Assembly (NCBI GenBank): GCA_009779135.1
Contig: WREW01000003.1
Location: forward strand, 27,661-91,660
Direction of reading: 5' to 3'
From: Alphaproteobacteria bacterium
GTDB taxonomy: Bacteria; Pseudomonadota; Alphaproteobacteria; UBA9219
Length of the DNA stretch: 64,000 bases
Below the pieces are notes generated by a model. It saw only the letters and a program-made list of their open reading frames with translations, was not told where the DNA came from and did no database searches. The position numbers and the translations under genes were made by a program. Of this stretch, positions 22,821 through 31,505 are shown in pieces (position 1 is the stretch's first letter; the number at the start of each line of letters is the position of its first letter).

Positions 22821-22919
22821 TGGTTAACGCCAGCCTTGAAATTATTAACCTTTCTTGTTTTGGATAAACTTTTTGTCCTATAACTCCAGTCGTATGTTAG
22901 CAAAGAAAGCTTTTGAAAA

Positions 22920-24785
22920 ATGACACAAAAATTTTCGCAACCCGCTTTTTTATATGATTATTTCAAAAATCTCCACATGGCCAAAAACATATGGGGCAAT
23001 CCCGAGGATCTGAAAAACAGAGCCGCCCTTGTCGGTGATACAACAAAAATCATCCTCAACAACCGCTTCCATAAGCTTGCGATGAATCCTTTTCTGGATC
23101 AGGTTTCCGGCGATGACAAATGGCTGGCTTTAAGCAAGATACAGACTCTTCTGGATCAACAAAAGAACGGACGCCTGTGGATTGAGGCACCTGATTTTTC
23201 AGCGCCTCTTAACGGCCCCGTTGCCCTTCTTGTCACAAAAGAAACCCATCAATCCATGCAGGAGGTTTTGGATATAGTCCAAAGGCCGTCACAGCCACCG
23301 CCAGAGGATCAAAATTATCTATCCATCCAGTATTTCGCGCCCGTACAGGATTCCGATGCCGCAAACCCCAGCCTTTTCACTTTTGGAAGCAAGAGAGAAT
23401 CCATCACCTGCCGCTTTAACGGCAGGAAGATCTTTTTCAGATATCCCGATTTCGATATTGTGTTCAAGCTTGACGGCGCCTACAAAAAAGCCATTGCCAA
23501 AGAAACCGCCAAACATAAAGACAACGCGCCTTTTACCAGCGCGCACGCTTCCTATAAAAAATATATAGAAGAAGATTGTCTGCGGGATGACAAAATCCTG
23601 TTTAAAGCCATCACCTATGTTGCCAACACGCTTTGCCTGCTTGCGCAGCAACCCCAATGGCTTTTAAAAAAGAACATCTCCAGCCCTGTTAAAAAAGATA
23701 CGAAACAAAAGCCTCATTTTGCCGCAGTCCCGCAGGACATAACGCCCATCCATACCATTTGGCATGCATATGACGCTCTGGCTGTGCCGCGCCTCAGGGG
23801 CGAAACACGGACGTCCCTTTATGCTTCCATAAACAAGCCCGACTTAAAGGATAAGGTTGCCGGTCATGTCGGCTGTATGGACGCTTTTCAAAGCGCTGCG
23901 CAAATACAGCTGTCCACGGCGTTTTGGAAGGCAGCTCAGGAATTGACAAAAGCCATGCCGCCTTATGAGCTCTGGAGCACTTTTCAAAAGTCAAAACCGC
24001 CTTCCGCCTTTTGGATTGAAGCGCCCACGCAGGATCTTGAAAATATTCTGCTCACAGAAACCCTTCAACCGATACAGACGGGATTTTATGTCCAGCAGGA
24101 AAATGGCGCATCCAAGGTTCATCTTTTTAGAAAACTTTTAAAACAGGAAACCGCCCAAGAATCGCTGCGTTTTATATGTCTCAATGAAAGCGAGGGCCTT
24201 AAACGTCCCCATATCATAACAAAATGCAACAGTTTCCCGCCTTTTTATCCATCCGATGCCACACAGAAGAAAAGTCGGCATGTGCTTGCCTCCCTGCCGA
24301 TTGCGCTTTATTTGCTGAATCAGGCAACGCAGGAGCTTGTGCTGCATATGTCCGGCTCCACCTTGTCTGAAGAGTTTAAAGAGCATCTGATCTTCAAAAG
24401 ATTTTTCAAAGATGAGATTAAAAATCCGAATGACAAGAGCAAAAATAAAGAAGTCCCTATTGCTTCATCCCTTTACAACACCATCCAATGGGATCATTGG
24501 GAGAGAGCCAAAGACGAAGTCCGCCACGGCCCCGAAAGGCCCGAAGATCTCGCCAAACGGGCCCTTGATCTGGAACAGGTCGCGCATGTGATTTTCAACG
24601 ATGCGACCCTGCGCGTAAAGGTCTCCCGCGTTAAAGAGTCAAAAGACTATATGCTGGGCGACAAGCTTGTCTGTCGCGGCAGCCATATCCGCCACCGCCT
24701 TTCCAAGATCGTCGATCCTGTGGAAAGCGCTCTACTCCGGCAAGGCTATAGGCTTATCGCCGCAGGCCATCACCTCACGCCCTGA
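22920..24785 (+). CDS. unrecognised 621-residue protein
   Basis: I do not recognise this protein. It has no signal peptide or membrane segment. Two halves look loosely alike: each holds an FWIEAP/LWIEAPD-type motif (RLWIEAPDFSAPL near residue 80, SAFWIEAPTQDLENIL near 365), followed by a mention of a lost or variable region, so an internal duplication is possible. Lysine-rich segments and a C-terminal KLVCRGSHIRHRLSKIVDPV are notable. It has its own terminator upstream and only a weak ribosome site, and is followed after 53 bases by the M20 peptidase. Confidence 0.6.
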   Translation: MTQKFSQPAFLYDYFKNLHMAKNIWGNPEDLKNRAALVGDTTKIILNNRFHKLAMNPFLDQVSGDDKWLALSKIQTLLDQQKNGRLWIEAPDFSAPLNGPVALLVTKETHQSMQEVLDIVQRPSQPPPEDQNYLSIQYFAPVQDSDAANPSLFTFGSKRESITCRFNGRKIFFRYPDFDIVFKLDGAYKKAIAKETAKHKDNAPFTSAHASYKKYIEEDCLRDDKILFKAITYVANTLCLLAQQPQWLLKKNISSPVKKDTKQKPHFAAVPQDITPIHTIWHAYDALAVPRLRGETRTSLYASINKPDLKDKVAGHVGCMDAFQSAAQIQLSTAFWKAAQELTKAMPPYELWSTFQKSKPPSAFWIEAPTQDLENILLTETLQPIQTGFYVQQENGASKVHLFRKLLKQETAQESLRFICLNESEGLKRPHIITKCNSFPPFYPSDATQKKSRHVLASLPIALYLLNQATQELVLHMSGSTLSEEFKEHLIFKRFFKDEIKNPNDKSKNKEVPIASSLYNTIQWDHWERAKDEVRHGPERPEDLAKRALDLEQVAHVIFNDATLRVKVSRVKESKDYMLGDKLVCRGSHIRHRLSKIVDPVESALLRQGYRLIAAGHHLTP

Positions 24786-24838
24786 TCTTGCCAGTTTTTT
24801 TCAGGCTTGCTACGCTTTGGCCGGAAAAAGGGGGAGCT

Positions 24839-26068
24839 ATGCTGGAATCTGTACTCAACTGGATCGACCAAAACGCGCGGCTTGTTGTTGAGCTGCAGCG
24901 CTTGCTCGTGCAAATCCCCGCTTTGGGGCCAGAGAGCGGCCATCAGGGCGAAGAAGAAAAAGCGCAGGCGCTGAAAATCTGGATGGCGCAAAACGGCCTT
25001 CCGCCCGCCTTGGAAATCAACGCGCCTGACGCGCGGGTGGCAAGCGGACAAAGGCCCAGTTTGATCCTGCGCACAGAAGGGCAGGACAACAGCCGCAGCT
25101 TGTGGATTCTTTCACATCTCGATGTGGTCGATGCCGGCGACAAAACCGCTTGGGACACAGATCCCTTTACGCTTCACATTGATGAAGATCAGGACACTTT
25201 GCGCGGGCGTGGCGTTGAAGATAATCATCAGGGCATTGTGGCCGGTCTTCTTCTTGCCAAGGCTTTGACGGATCTTAACATCCGCCCGCCTTTTTCTTTG
25301 GGGCTGATTATGGCCGCCGAAGAAGAAACAGGCAGCCATTTCGGCATGGAATATCTGACCAAAAACCACGCCGCGCTTTTTCAAAAAGATGATCTTTTTA
25401 TTGTGCCCGACTTCGGCGCGGAAGATGGCCGCATTATCGAAATCGCGGAAAAAGGGATTTTATGGCTTAAAATCATCTTCACAGGCCGCGCGACGCACGG
25501 CTCTTTGCCTCATAAAGGAATCAACAGCCTCAGCGCCATGGCAACCTTTATCGTCAAAGCGCAGGAGCTTTCCGCTGTTTTTAAAACGCAGGATTCTCTT
25601 TTTGATCCGCCTGTTTCCACCTTTGTGCCGACAAAAGTAGAAAATAATGTCGCCAGCATCAACATCCTTCCGGGACGCGATGTCGTCCATTTTGATTGCC
25701 GCTTGTTGCCGAGCGTAAGCATTGATGATGCGCTGGCGGCCTTTCAATCCATCGGCGATGAGGTGAAGGCACAATATGGCGTTCAGATTGATTATGAAAT
25801 TGTGCAACGTCTTGATCCCGCCCCCATCACCCCGCGCGATGCGCCCGTTCTTTTGAAGCTTGAGCGCGCCTTGGAACAGGAAGGCATCAAAAACCCCGTT
25901 TTGCAGGGGCTTGGCGGCGGTACCATGGCGGCTTTCATCCGCAAAATAGGGCATCCGGCGCTTGTGTGGTCAATGATCTACGACAACCCCCACACGGCCA
26001 ACGAGCGCGCAAGCATCCGGCTGATTCAAAAAACAACGCGCATTCTTGCTAGGATGCTTTTAGCGTAA
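24839..26068 (+). CDS. M20 family metallopeptidase
   Basis: This is a zinc-dependent amidohydrolase/peptidase of the M20 family (ArgE/DapE/CPG2 group). The metal ligands are visible in SHLDVVDAG, RGVEDNHQG, AAEEETGSHFG and IVPDFG. The dimerisation domain follows ATHGSLPHKGINSL. The specific substrate cannot be read from sequence. The ATG at 24839, five bases after GGGGAG, gives 409 residues; the track start at 24788 is unlikely. It converges on and overlaps the phosphoesterase gene by 20 bases. Confidence 0.88.
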   Translation: MLESVLNWIDQNARLVVELQRLLVQIPALGPESGHQGEEEKAQALKIWMAQNGLPPALEINAPDARVASGQRPSLILRTEGQDNSRSLWILSHLDVVDAGDKTAWDTDPFTLHIDEDQDTLRGRGVEDNHQGIVAGLLLAKALTDLNIRPPFSLGLIMAAEEETGSHFGMEYLTKNHAALFQKDDLFIVPDFGAEDGRIIEIAEKGILWLKIIFTGRATHGSLPHKGINSLSAMATFIVKAQELSAVFKTQDSLFDPPVSTFVPTKVENNVASINILPGRDVVHFDCRLLPSVSIDDALAAFQSIGDEVKAQYGVQIDYEIVQRLDPAPITPRDAPVLLKLERALEQEGIKNPVLQGLGGGTMAAFIRKIGHPALVWSMIYDNPHTANERASIRLIQKTTRILARMLLA

Positions 26069-27191
26069 TCAAAGTGACCTCGCCCTTTTTCGTCCTCATG
26101 GGCGGGCCCCAAAAGCCCGCGCCGCGATTGACGTAAAGCGAAAGCCCGTCCACATCATAAAGCCCTGACGTGTAGGTCTGGAAGAAATGAATCAGAAGCG
26201 TAAAAGGAAAAAACTGTCCCGCATGCGTGTGGCCGGATAATTGCGCATCAAACCCCGCGCGCTGCGCCATGCGCGCAAGCACCGGCTGGTGAGAGAGCAA
26301 GATCTTGCCCGAATCCTCAGGCGCTCCCGCAAGAGTCTGGAAAGGATCCGGCACGCGAAAACCCCAGCGCGCCACAACAGGATCTACAACGCCCGCCACC
26401 ACAAGCTTTTGCCCGTCTCTTTCAAGCACGACATGCTCTTCTTGTAAAACCCGTATGCCCATGGCGCGCAAAGTCTCGATCCAGCCGCGCGGATCTCTGA
26501 AATATTCATGATTGCCCATGACAAAATAAATCCCCAAAGGCGCGTGCAAAGCCTTAAAAGGTTCTATGGCATCTTTAAGGGCCGCAGCTGTATCATCGGC
26601 AAGATCGCCGGTGATGACAATCATGTCAGGCTTAGCCGCTATCACCATATCCACAATGGTCTGAGAAAAATCGCGCCCCAGAAACGGCCCCAGATGCACA
26701 TCGCTGATCTGCGCGATGGTCACCCCGTCAAAGGCAGCCGGTAAATGCCTTACCGGCATCGTCACGCGCACAAGCTCCAATCTTCCGCCGTGATAAAGCG
26801 CCATCCCCCCCGCAAGGGCCGTTGTGATAAGAATGCCCGCAAGCGTGACATAGCCCGCCGCCTTGCCAATCTGAAACCCGCTGCTCGTGCGCGCCAGAAA
26901 CCAAAGAACATCAAACGCCGCCGTAATAACGAACATGGCGCCGCAAATCCCCAAAACCACATAAGAAAGATAAGCAAGGCCGCGAAAAAACGGCGTATCC
27001 AAACCAGAATCGGAAAGATGATAAAAATGCGTCAACACCGGCGCAACAATCTGCAAGGCCCAAAGAAAGAAAAATAATCCGAAAACAGCCGCGCTGATCG
27101 CAATCCCGGGGGGAAACCGCAAGCGCCAGCTGCTGGCCGTATAAATATTGGCGACTGTCACGACGAAAAAAACAAAAAAAGCGAACTTCAT
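26049..27191 (-). CDS. membrane-anchored metallophosphoesterase
   Basis: The N-terminal part has several hydrophobic segments (residues about 1-20, 30-55, 70-95, 110-130). The C-terminal part is a calcineurin-like phosphoesterase with ISDVHLGPFLG, VITGDLADD, VMGNHEYF and LSGHTHAGQFFPF, the full set of metal-binding motifs. The layout resembles YkuE/YaeI-type enzymes, some of which act on UDP-sugars or lipids; the substrate here is unknown. The 380-residue gene stands alone on the minus strand. Confidence 0.86.
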   Translation of the reverse strand: MKFAFFVFFVVTVANIYTASSWRLRFPPGIAISAAVFGLFFFLWALQIVAPVLTHFYHLSDSGLDTPFFRGLAYLSYVVLGICGAMFVITAAFDVLWFLARTSSGFQIGKAAGYVTLAGILITTALAGGMALYHGGRLELVRVTMPVRHLPAAFDGVTIAQISDVHLGPFLGRDFSQTIVDMVIAAKPDMIVITGDLADDTAAALKDAIEPFKALHAPLGIYFVMGNHEYFRDPRGWIETLRAMGIRVLQEEHVVLERDGQKLVVAGVVDPVVARWGFRVPDPFQTLAGAPEDSGKILLSHQPVLARMAQRAGFDAQLSGHTHAGQFFPFTLLIHFFQTYTSGLYDVDGLSLYVNRGAGFWGPPMRTKKGEVTLITLKAS

Positions 27192-27269
27192 GCGCGCATC
27201 CTTCTTTGAAAGAAGGCCCTAATATGACCGGACTTGCCAGTCTTTTCAAATCCTTTTATGCTCAAGCTT

Positions 27270-27974
27270 ATGATGCAGTTTTTCAAAAACATTGTTGTCT
27301 TGACCGGCGCAGGAATCTCGGCGGAATCAGGCGTTCCGGTCTTTCGCGGCGAAGATGGGCTTTGGCACGGACGGCGCGTTGAAGATGTCGCCACACACGA
27401 AGCCCTGCGCCGCGATCTTTGGGGTGTCAACGGCTTTTTCAATGAATTACGCCGCTTTGTGCATGCGATCGAGCCCAATCCGGCCCATCTTGCGCTCAAG
27501 CGTCTTGAAGAGCATTACGGCAACCGTTTTCTTCTGGTGACGCAAAACATAGACCCGCTTCACCAGCGCGCGGGATCTAAACGCCTGATCACCATGCACG
27601 GACAATTGCAAAGCGCGCTCTGCACACAATGCGGTGCGCGCGCGCCTTTTTACAAAGACATCGCGCAGGACACGCCTTGCCCTTCCTGCGGAAAAACATC
27701 CTGCCTGCGTCCGGATATCGTCCTGTTTAACGAACAACCCTACGAGATGAATGTAATCATAGAGGCCTTGCTGGCCTGCGATCTCTTTATAGCCGTGGGC
27801 ACGTCAGGCTTTGTCTATCCGGCAGCAGGTTTTGTGGATATTGCGCGTCAATGCGGCGCGCATACCATCGAAGCCAATCTCACGCAAACTGAATGCTCGC
27901 CCTTGTTCAAGGAAAAATGCATAGGCCCCGCCGGCCAAACTCTCCCCGCCCTTGTCGAACGTCTTTTGGCCTAA
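27270..27974 (+). CDS. cobB: NAD-dependent protein deacylase (sirtuin, CobB-like)
   Basis: Sirtuins remove acyl groups from lysine using NAD. The motifs VLTGAGISAESGVPVFRG, TQNIDPLHQRAG, the catalytic histidine in MHGQL, the zinc cysteines CTQC and CPSC, and GTSGFVYPAAG are all present. The track start at 27234 is a TTG; ATGs at 27258, 27270 and 27273 are more plausible. In E. coli CobB a Tyr and an Arg in FYNAR favour succinyl substrates. Here the region reads FFNELRR, so the Tyr is Phe, which might lower that preference (inference). Confidence 0.9.
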   Translation: MMQFFKNIVVLTGAGISAESGVPVFRGEDGLWHGRRVEDVATHEALRRDLWGVNGFFNELRRFVHAIEPNPAHLALKRLEEHYGNRFLLVTQNIDPLHQRAGSKRLITMHGQLQSALCTQCGARAPFYKDIAQDTPCPSCGKTSCLRPDIVLFNEQPYEMNVIIEALLACDLFIAVGTSGFVYPAAGFVDIARQCGAHTIEANLTQTECSPLFKEKCIGPAGQTLPALVERLLA

Positions 27975-27986
27975 CAGGAATCACCC

Positions 27987-28838
27987 ATGACCAACATCGA
28001 AAAAACCCGCACGCTTGCAAATAATCTGACTATCCCCACCATCGGTTTCGGAACTTGGAAAATCGAAGAAGGCGAAACAGCTGAACGCTCTGTCCACGAG
28101 GCGATCAAGGCCGGCTATACCCTGATCGACACAGCCACCATCTACGGCAACGAAGCCAGCGTTGGCCGCGCCATCAAGCAAAGCGATGTCCCGCGCGAAA
28201 ATCTTTTCATCACCACCAAACTTTGGAACAGCGAGCGCGGCTACGACAAAACCCTGCGCGCCTTTGAAGATTCGCTAAAATTGCTCCAGCTTGACGTTTT
28301 GGATTTGTACCTCATCCACTGGCCCGCCGCACGCGGCCCCAAAGAAGAATGGGCCAAAACAAACGCACAAACATGGCGCGCTTTTGAAACACTTTACAAG
28401 GATGGCCTCATCAAGGCCATCGGCGTAAGCAACTTCAAACCGCACCATCTCACAGCCCTTATGGAGCAGGCCGAAATCAAACCCATGGTCAATCAGATCG
28501 AGTTCCACCCCGGCTTTCGTCAGGAAGCAACCTATGATTTTTGCAAAAAGGAAAACATCATCATTGAAGCTTGGGCCCCCCTCGGCACAGGCCGCATGCT
28601 CAAGAACGAAACGCTTGAAGCTTTTGCGAAAAAATACGGAAAATCCGTGGCGCAGCTTTGCATCCGCTGGTGCCTTCAAAATGAAACGATTCCCCTCCCC
28701 AAATCGGTTCACGAACAGCGTATCAGGGAAAATCTTGCCGTCTTCGACTTTGAAATCAGTGAAGACGATATGGCCCTCATCAACAGCATGCCCGATTTCG
28801 GAAGCTCAGGCGCAGACCCCGACACGGTCACGTTCTAG
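27987..28838 (+). CDS. aldo/keto reductase
   Basis: A NADPH-dependent oxidoreductase of the AKR superfamily, TIM-barrel fold, 283 residues. The catalytic tetrad is visible: Asp and Tyr in LIDTATIYGNE, Lys in ITTKLWN, His in YLIHWP. The cofactor-binding end reads IPLPKSVHEQRIREN. It resembles 2,5-diketo-gluconate reductase-type enzymes, but the substrate is not determinable. It follows the sirtuin by 12 bases and may be cotranscribed. Confidence 0.92.
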   Translation: MTNIEKTRTLANNLTIPTIGFGTWKIEEGETAERSVHEAIKAGYTLIDTATIYGNEASVGRAIKQSDVPRENLFITTKLWNSERGYDKTLRAFEDSLKLLQLDVLDLYLIHWPAARGPKEEWAKTNAQTWRAFETLYKDGLIKAIGVSNFKPHHLTALMEQAEIKPMVNQIEFHPGFRQEATYDFCKKENIIIEAWAPLGTGRMLKNETLEAFAKKYGKSVAQLCIRWCLQNETIPLPKSVHEQRIRENLAVFDFEISEDDMALINSMPDFGSSGADPDTVTF

Positions 28839-29483
28839 GCGAGGTTTGCAAAAATGATGGGTCAACAGCCCCACAAAAACGCCGAAAACAAGCCCGGCGG
28901 TCACATCTGAAATATGGTGCATGGAAAAATAAATCCGCGAAAATCCTACAAGAGCAACAATCAAACCCAAAAACAAAGAAAGTAAAACCTGCGCATACCG
29001 GTTAGCCAAAACGAAGGCCGCGCCGGAAATCTCCGCCGTATGACCGGAAGGAAAAGCATGAAAGCCCCCCCTGAGACTGAGAGGCATATAAGGAACTCCC
29101 TCAAGACCAAGCGAAGGCCTCGGCCTGCCTACGGCGATTTTGACCACATGCACAAGCAGGGATGAAACCAAAATCTGCACAGCCGCAAACACCAGCACAA
29201 ACCGGATCAAACCCTTGTTTTTGCGAAACAAACCAAACACAAGCAAAGCCGTATAAACGAGATAAAGCCCAAAGTTCATCCAATTTGTAAAGAACCGCAT
29301 CACGCGCGTTACAAGAGGATGCTGCACCTCACGCGCCTTGAAATAAAGCGTGACATCATGACCGGTGCCGATAAACACCGCCAAAAAACAAAGCAGCAGA
29401 ACCAACGGCAAAAGACAGAGCAGCTGGTGGCGCCACGGATAGCTGCGTAAAGTATGGATGATGGCTTGTCGCATGGCCTGCAT
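28806..29483 (-). CDS. PAP2-family membrane phosphatase
   Basis: An integral membrane phosphatase of the PAP2/type 2 phosphatidic acid phosphatase family. The three catalytic motifs are KIAVGRPRPS, PSGHTAE and SRIYFSMHHISDV, with about six hydrophobic segments. Likely substrates are lipid phosphates such as undecaprenyl pyrophosphate or phosphatidylglycerol phosphate. The track start at 29618 would run through the neighbouring divergent gene, so I use the ATG at 29483 (225 residues). Its end overlaps the convergent aldo/keto reductase. Confidence 0.88.
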   Translation of the reverse strand: MQAMRQAIIHTLRSYPWRHQLLCLLPLVLLLCFLAVFIGTGHDVTLYFKAREVQHPLVTRVMRFFTNWMNFGLYLVYTALLVFGLFRKNKGLIRFVLVFAAVQILVSSLLVHVVKIAVGRPRPSLGLEGVPYMPLSLRGGFHAFPSGHTAEISGAAFVLANRYAQVLLSLFLGLIVALVGFSRIYFSMHHISDVTAGLVFGVFVGLLTHHFCKPRLERDRVGVCA

Positions 29484-29520
29484 TATAGTACATTTTCCCC
29501 TCCTGCCGAGAGGAATAATA

Positions 29521-29841
29521 ATGAGCAAAAAAGCAAAACCGCCCAAAGATGACGCGCCCGCCAAAAAGCGCCGCGCAGAGCCCCCTATCCCGAACTTCAT
29601 GGATATAAGCGGCGTCAATGACTATGTCCGCTTAACAAAAAAACCAGCAAAGCTGTTCTGGCTGAACTTCTACGCCGGCGTAGCCCGAGGCCTCGGTTTC
29701 ACCGTAGGAACCGCCGTAGTTCTGGCCATCGTGTACAAAATCCTAAGCCACCTGATATCCATGAACATCCCCTATCTTACAGAGATGCTCAGAAACTTCA
29801 TCGAGATGATCCAGAATGGCGCAGGGGGTTTTGATAAATAG
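29521..29841 (+). CDS. small membrane protein (DUF5665-like)
   Basis: A 106-residue protein with a Lys/Pro-rich N-terminus (KKAKPPKDDAPAKKRR) and one or two hydrophobic segments, LNFYAGVARGLGFTVGTAVVLAIVYKILSHL. It resembles the small DUF5665 membrane proteins; function is unknown. The track start at 29458 is inside the PAP2 gene. The ATG at 29521 follows GAGAGGAATAAT. Confidence 0.65.
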   Translation: MSKKAKPPKDDAPAKKRRAEPPIPNFMDISGVNDYVRLTKKPAKLFWLNFYAGVARGLGFTVGTAVVLAIVYKILSHLISMNIPYLTEMLRNFIEMIQNGAGGFDK

Positions 29842-29848
29842 CTGACGG

Positions 29849-30286
29849 TTAGAAGGAGCCCTTTTCCACAGAGAAATTGGCATAAGACTTATAAGATTCC
29901 GGCTCAAACACGAGAACAGAAAAATCCCCGCCATCCTTCCCATCCGGATAATACATCACCCACGAGTCATCCCAAAGAGCATCCTTCACGGACGCATCCA
30001 AAACCTCGCGCACCCGCCCCATCAAAAGAAGCCCGTGAAACTGCTGGTCATAAGCATATAAAGACGCCTTGTCCTCCGCGCGGATCTGCCCAATCTTATC
30101 CGAAGACGTATTGGTGATAATCAAAATACGATCATCCCCCTTAAAAAACCCAACAAGATGCGGCGCAATGCCCCCGTTGCGTATATTGATAACCGCCCGC
30201 ATCTGAGGCGCACCATCATCGCCGATCGTGCCAAGCATAAGAACGGCTTGCTTATCCAGAAAAGCAAGAGCGTCGGTTTTGTTCAT
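29849..30286 (-). CDS. pyridoxamine 5'-phosphate oxidase-family protein
   Basis: A split-barrel flavin-binding protein of the PNPOx-like group. DKQAVLMLGTIGDDGAPQMRAVINIRN (residues about 10-36) and the stretch GDDRILIITNTSSDKIGQIRAEDKASLYAYD are characteristic; related general-stress proteins reduce or bind flavins, F420 or heme. The true cofactor is not clear. The ATG at 30286 gives 145 residues; 30328 is the track alternative. Confidence 0.75.
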   Translation of the reverse strand: MNKTDALAFLDKQAVLMLGTIGDDGAPQMRAVINIRNGGIAPHLVGFFKGDDRILIITNTSSDKIGQIRAEDKASLYAYDQQFHGLLLMGRVREVLDASVKDALWDDSWVMYYPDGKDGGDFSVLVFEPESYKSYANFSVEKGSF

Positions 30287-30438
30287 GGGCAAGATTGCTC
30301 CCTTTTGTGATTCTAACTTCATAACCAATAAATCTGCCCCAAAGCCTGTCTTGACCGTACTGCATAATCGACTCTGTACCGAACATGACAGACTTCATCA
30401 CGAATTCTATGTGTGAATCCACGATATTTGAAGCTAAC

Positions 30439-30515
30439 TGGTCGGGGCAGCGGGATTTGAACCCACGACCCCCAGTCCCCCAGACTGATGCGCTACCAGG
30501 CTGCGCTATGCCCCG
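30439..30515 (-). tRNA. tRNA-Pro (GGG)
   Basis: The minus strand gives a 77-nt tRNA: acceptor CGGGGCA pairs with TGCCCCG, anticodon loop CTGGGGG with anticodon GGG, T-loop GTTCAAATC, discriminator A and encoded CCA. Confidence 0.96.
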
Positions 30516-30551
30516 ACCTTTGAAGTTTCGCGCACTATAGTCAGGTTGGCC

Positions 30552-31505
30552 TTACAAAGCAATATCAAGATCAAACAAGGGCGTCGAAAGATAACGCTCG
30601 CCTGTGTCGGGCAGGATGATGACCAGCGTTTTGCCTTCCATTTCAGGACGGCGTGCCACCAGAAATCCGGCGGCCATCGCCGCGCCTGCGGAGATTCCGG
30701 CTAATATCCCTTCTTTTTGTGCTAATAAGCGGGCGGCGTGCAGGGCTTCTTCTTCGCTGATGGCGATGATCTCATCCAGCTTTGTTTTGTTGACCAGAGG
30801 CGGAAAGAAGTTTGCGCCGATCCCTTGAATGCCGTGCGCGCCCGCCTTGCCGCCGGAAAGGACGGGGCTGCTTTTCGGCTCGACCGCTATAATCTGGATG
30901 GCGGGGTTTTTTTCTTTGAGATAGGCGCTGACCCCTTCAATCGTGCCGCCTGTGCCTACGCCGATGATGGCGGCGTCAACCTTGCCGCCTGCGTCATCCC
31001 ATATTTCTTTGGCCGTTGCTTCATAATGAATGCGCGGACCGACAGGATTTTCAAATTGCCGCAGCATAAAGGCGTTTTCGGTTTGCGCGACAATCTCGTG
31101 CGCTTTGTCAATCGCGCCTTGCATGCCGTCTTCTCCTTTGGTCAGCACGATTTGCGCGCCCAGAAAGGCGAGCAGTTTGCGCCGCTCGGCCGACATGGTT
31201 TCCGGCATTGTCAAAATAAGCTTGTAGCCTTTGATCGCCGCGATAAAGGCAAGGCCGATGCCTGTATTGCCGGAGGTCGGTTCTACAAGCGTAAAGCCGG
31301 ATTTGATGTGGCCCTTGCTTTCCGCATCTTCCACCATGGCGCGGGCCAGACGGTCTTTGATAGAAGAAAGCGGGTTAAAGGATTCAATTTTGGCCAGAAG
31401 CGTAGCGTTGCTTTGCATAAAATGCTCAAGCCGTTTCAGCCTTACCAAAGGCGTTGAGCCTGTTGTTTCGATCAGACTTTCATAGATTTTGCCGCGTGAT
31501 GTCAT
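30552..31505 (-). CDS. cysK: cysteine synthase (O-acetylserine sulfhydrylase)
   Basis: CysK makes cysteine from O-acetylserine and sulfide with PLP. The PLP lysine is in NPLSSIKDRLA near residue 47, the substrate loop is TSGNTGIGLAF and the phosphate cup is GVGTGGTIEGVS. The track start at 31673 runs back into the upstream gene. The ATG at 31505 overlaps that gene's stop by four bases and gives 317 residues, the usual size. The partner enzyme gene cysE is at 48.7 kb. Confidence 0.94.
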   Translation of the reverse strand: MTSRGKIYESLIETTGSTPLVRLKRLEHFMQSNATLLAKIESFNPLSSIKDRLARAMVEDAESKGHIKSGFTLVEPTSGNTGIGLAFIAAIKGYKLILTMPETMSAERRKLLAFLGAQIVLTKGEDGMQGAIDKAHEIVAQTENAFMLRQFENPVGPRIHYEATAKEIWDDAGGKVDAAIIGVGTGGTIEGVSAYLKEKNPAIQIIAVEPKSSPVLSGGKAGAHGIQGIGANFFPPLVNKTKLDEIIAISEEEALHAARLLAQKEGILAGISAGAAMAAGFLVARRPEMEGKTLVIILPDTGERYLSTPLFDLDIAL

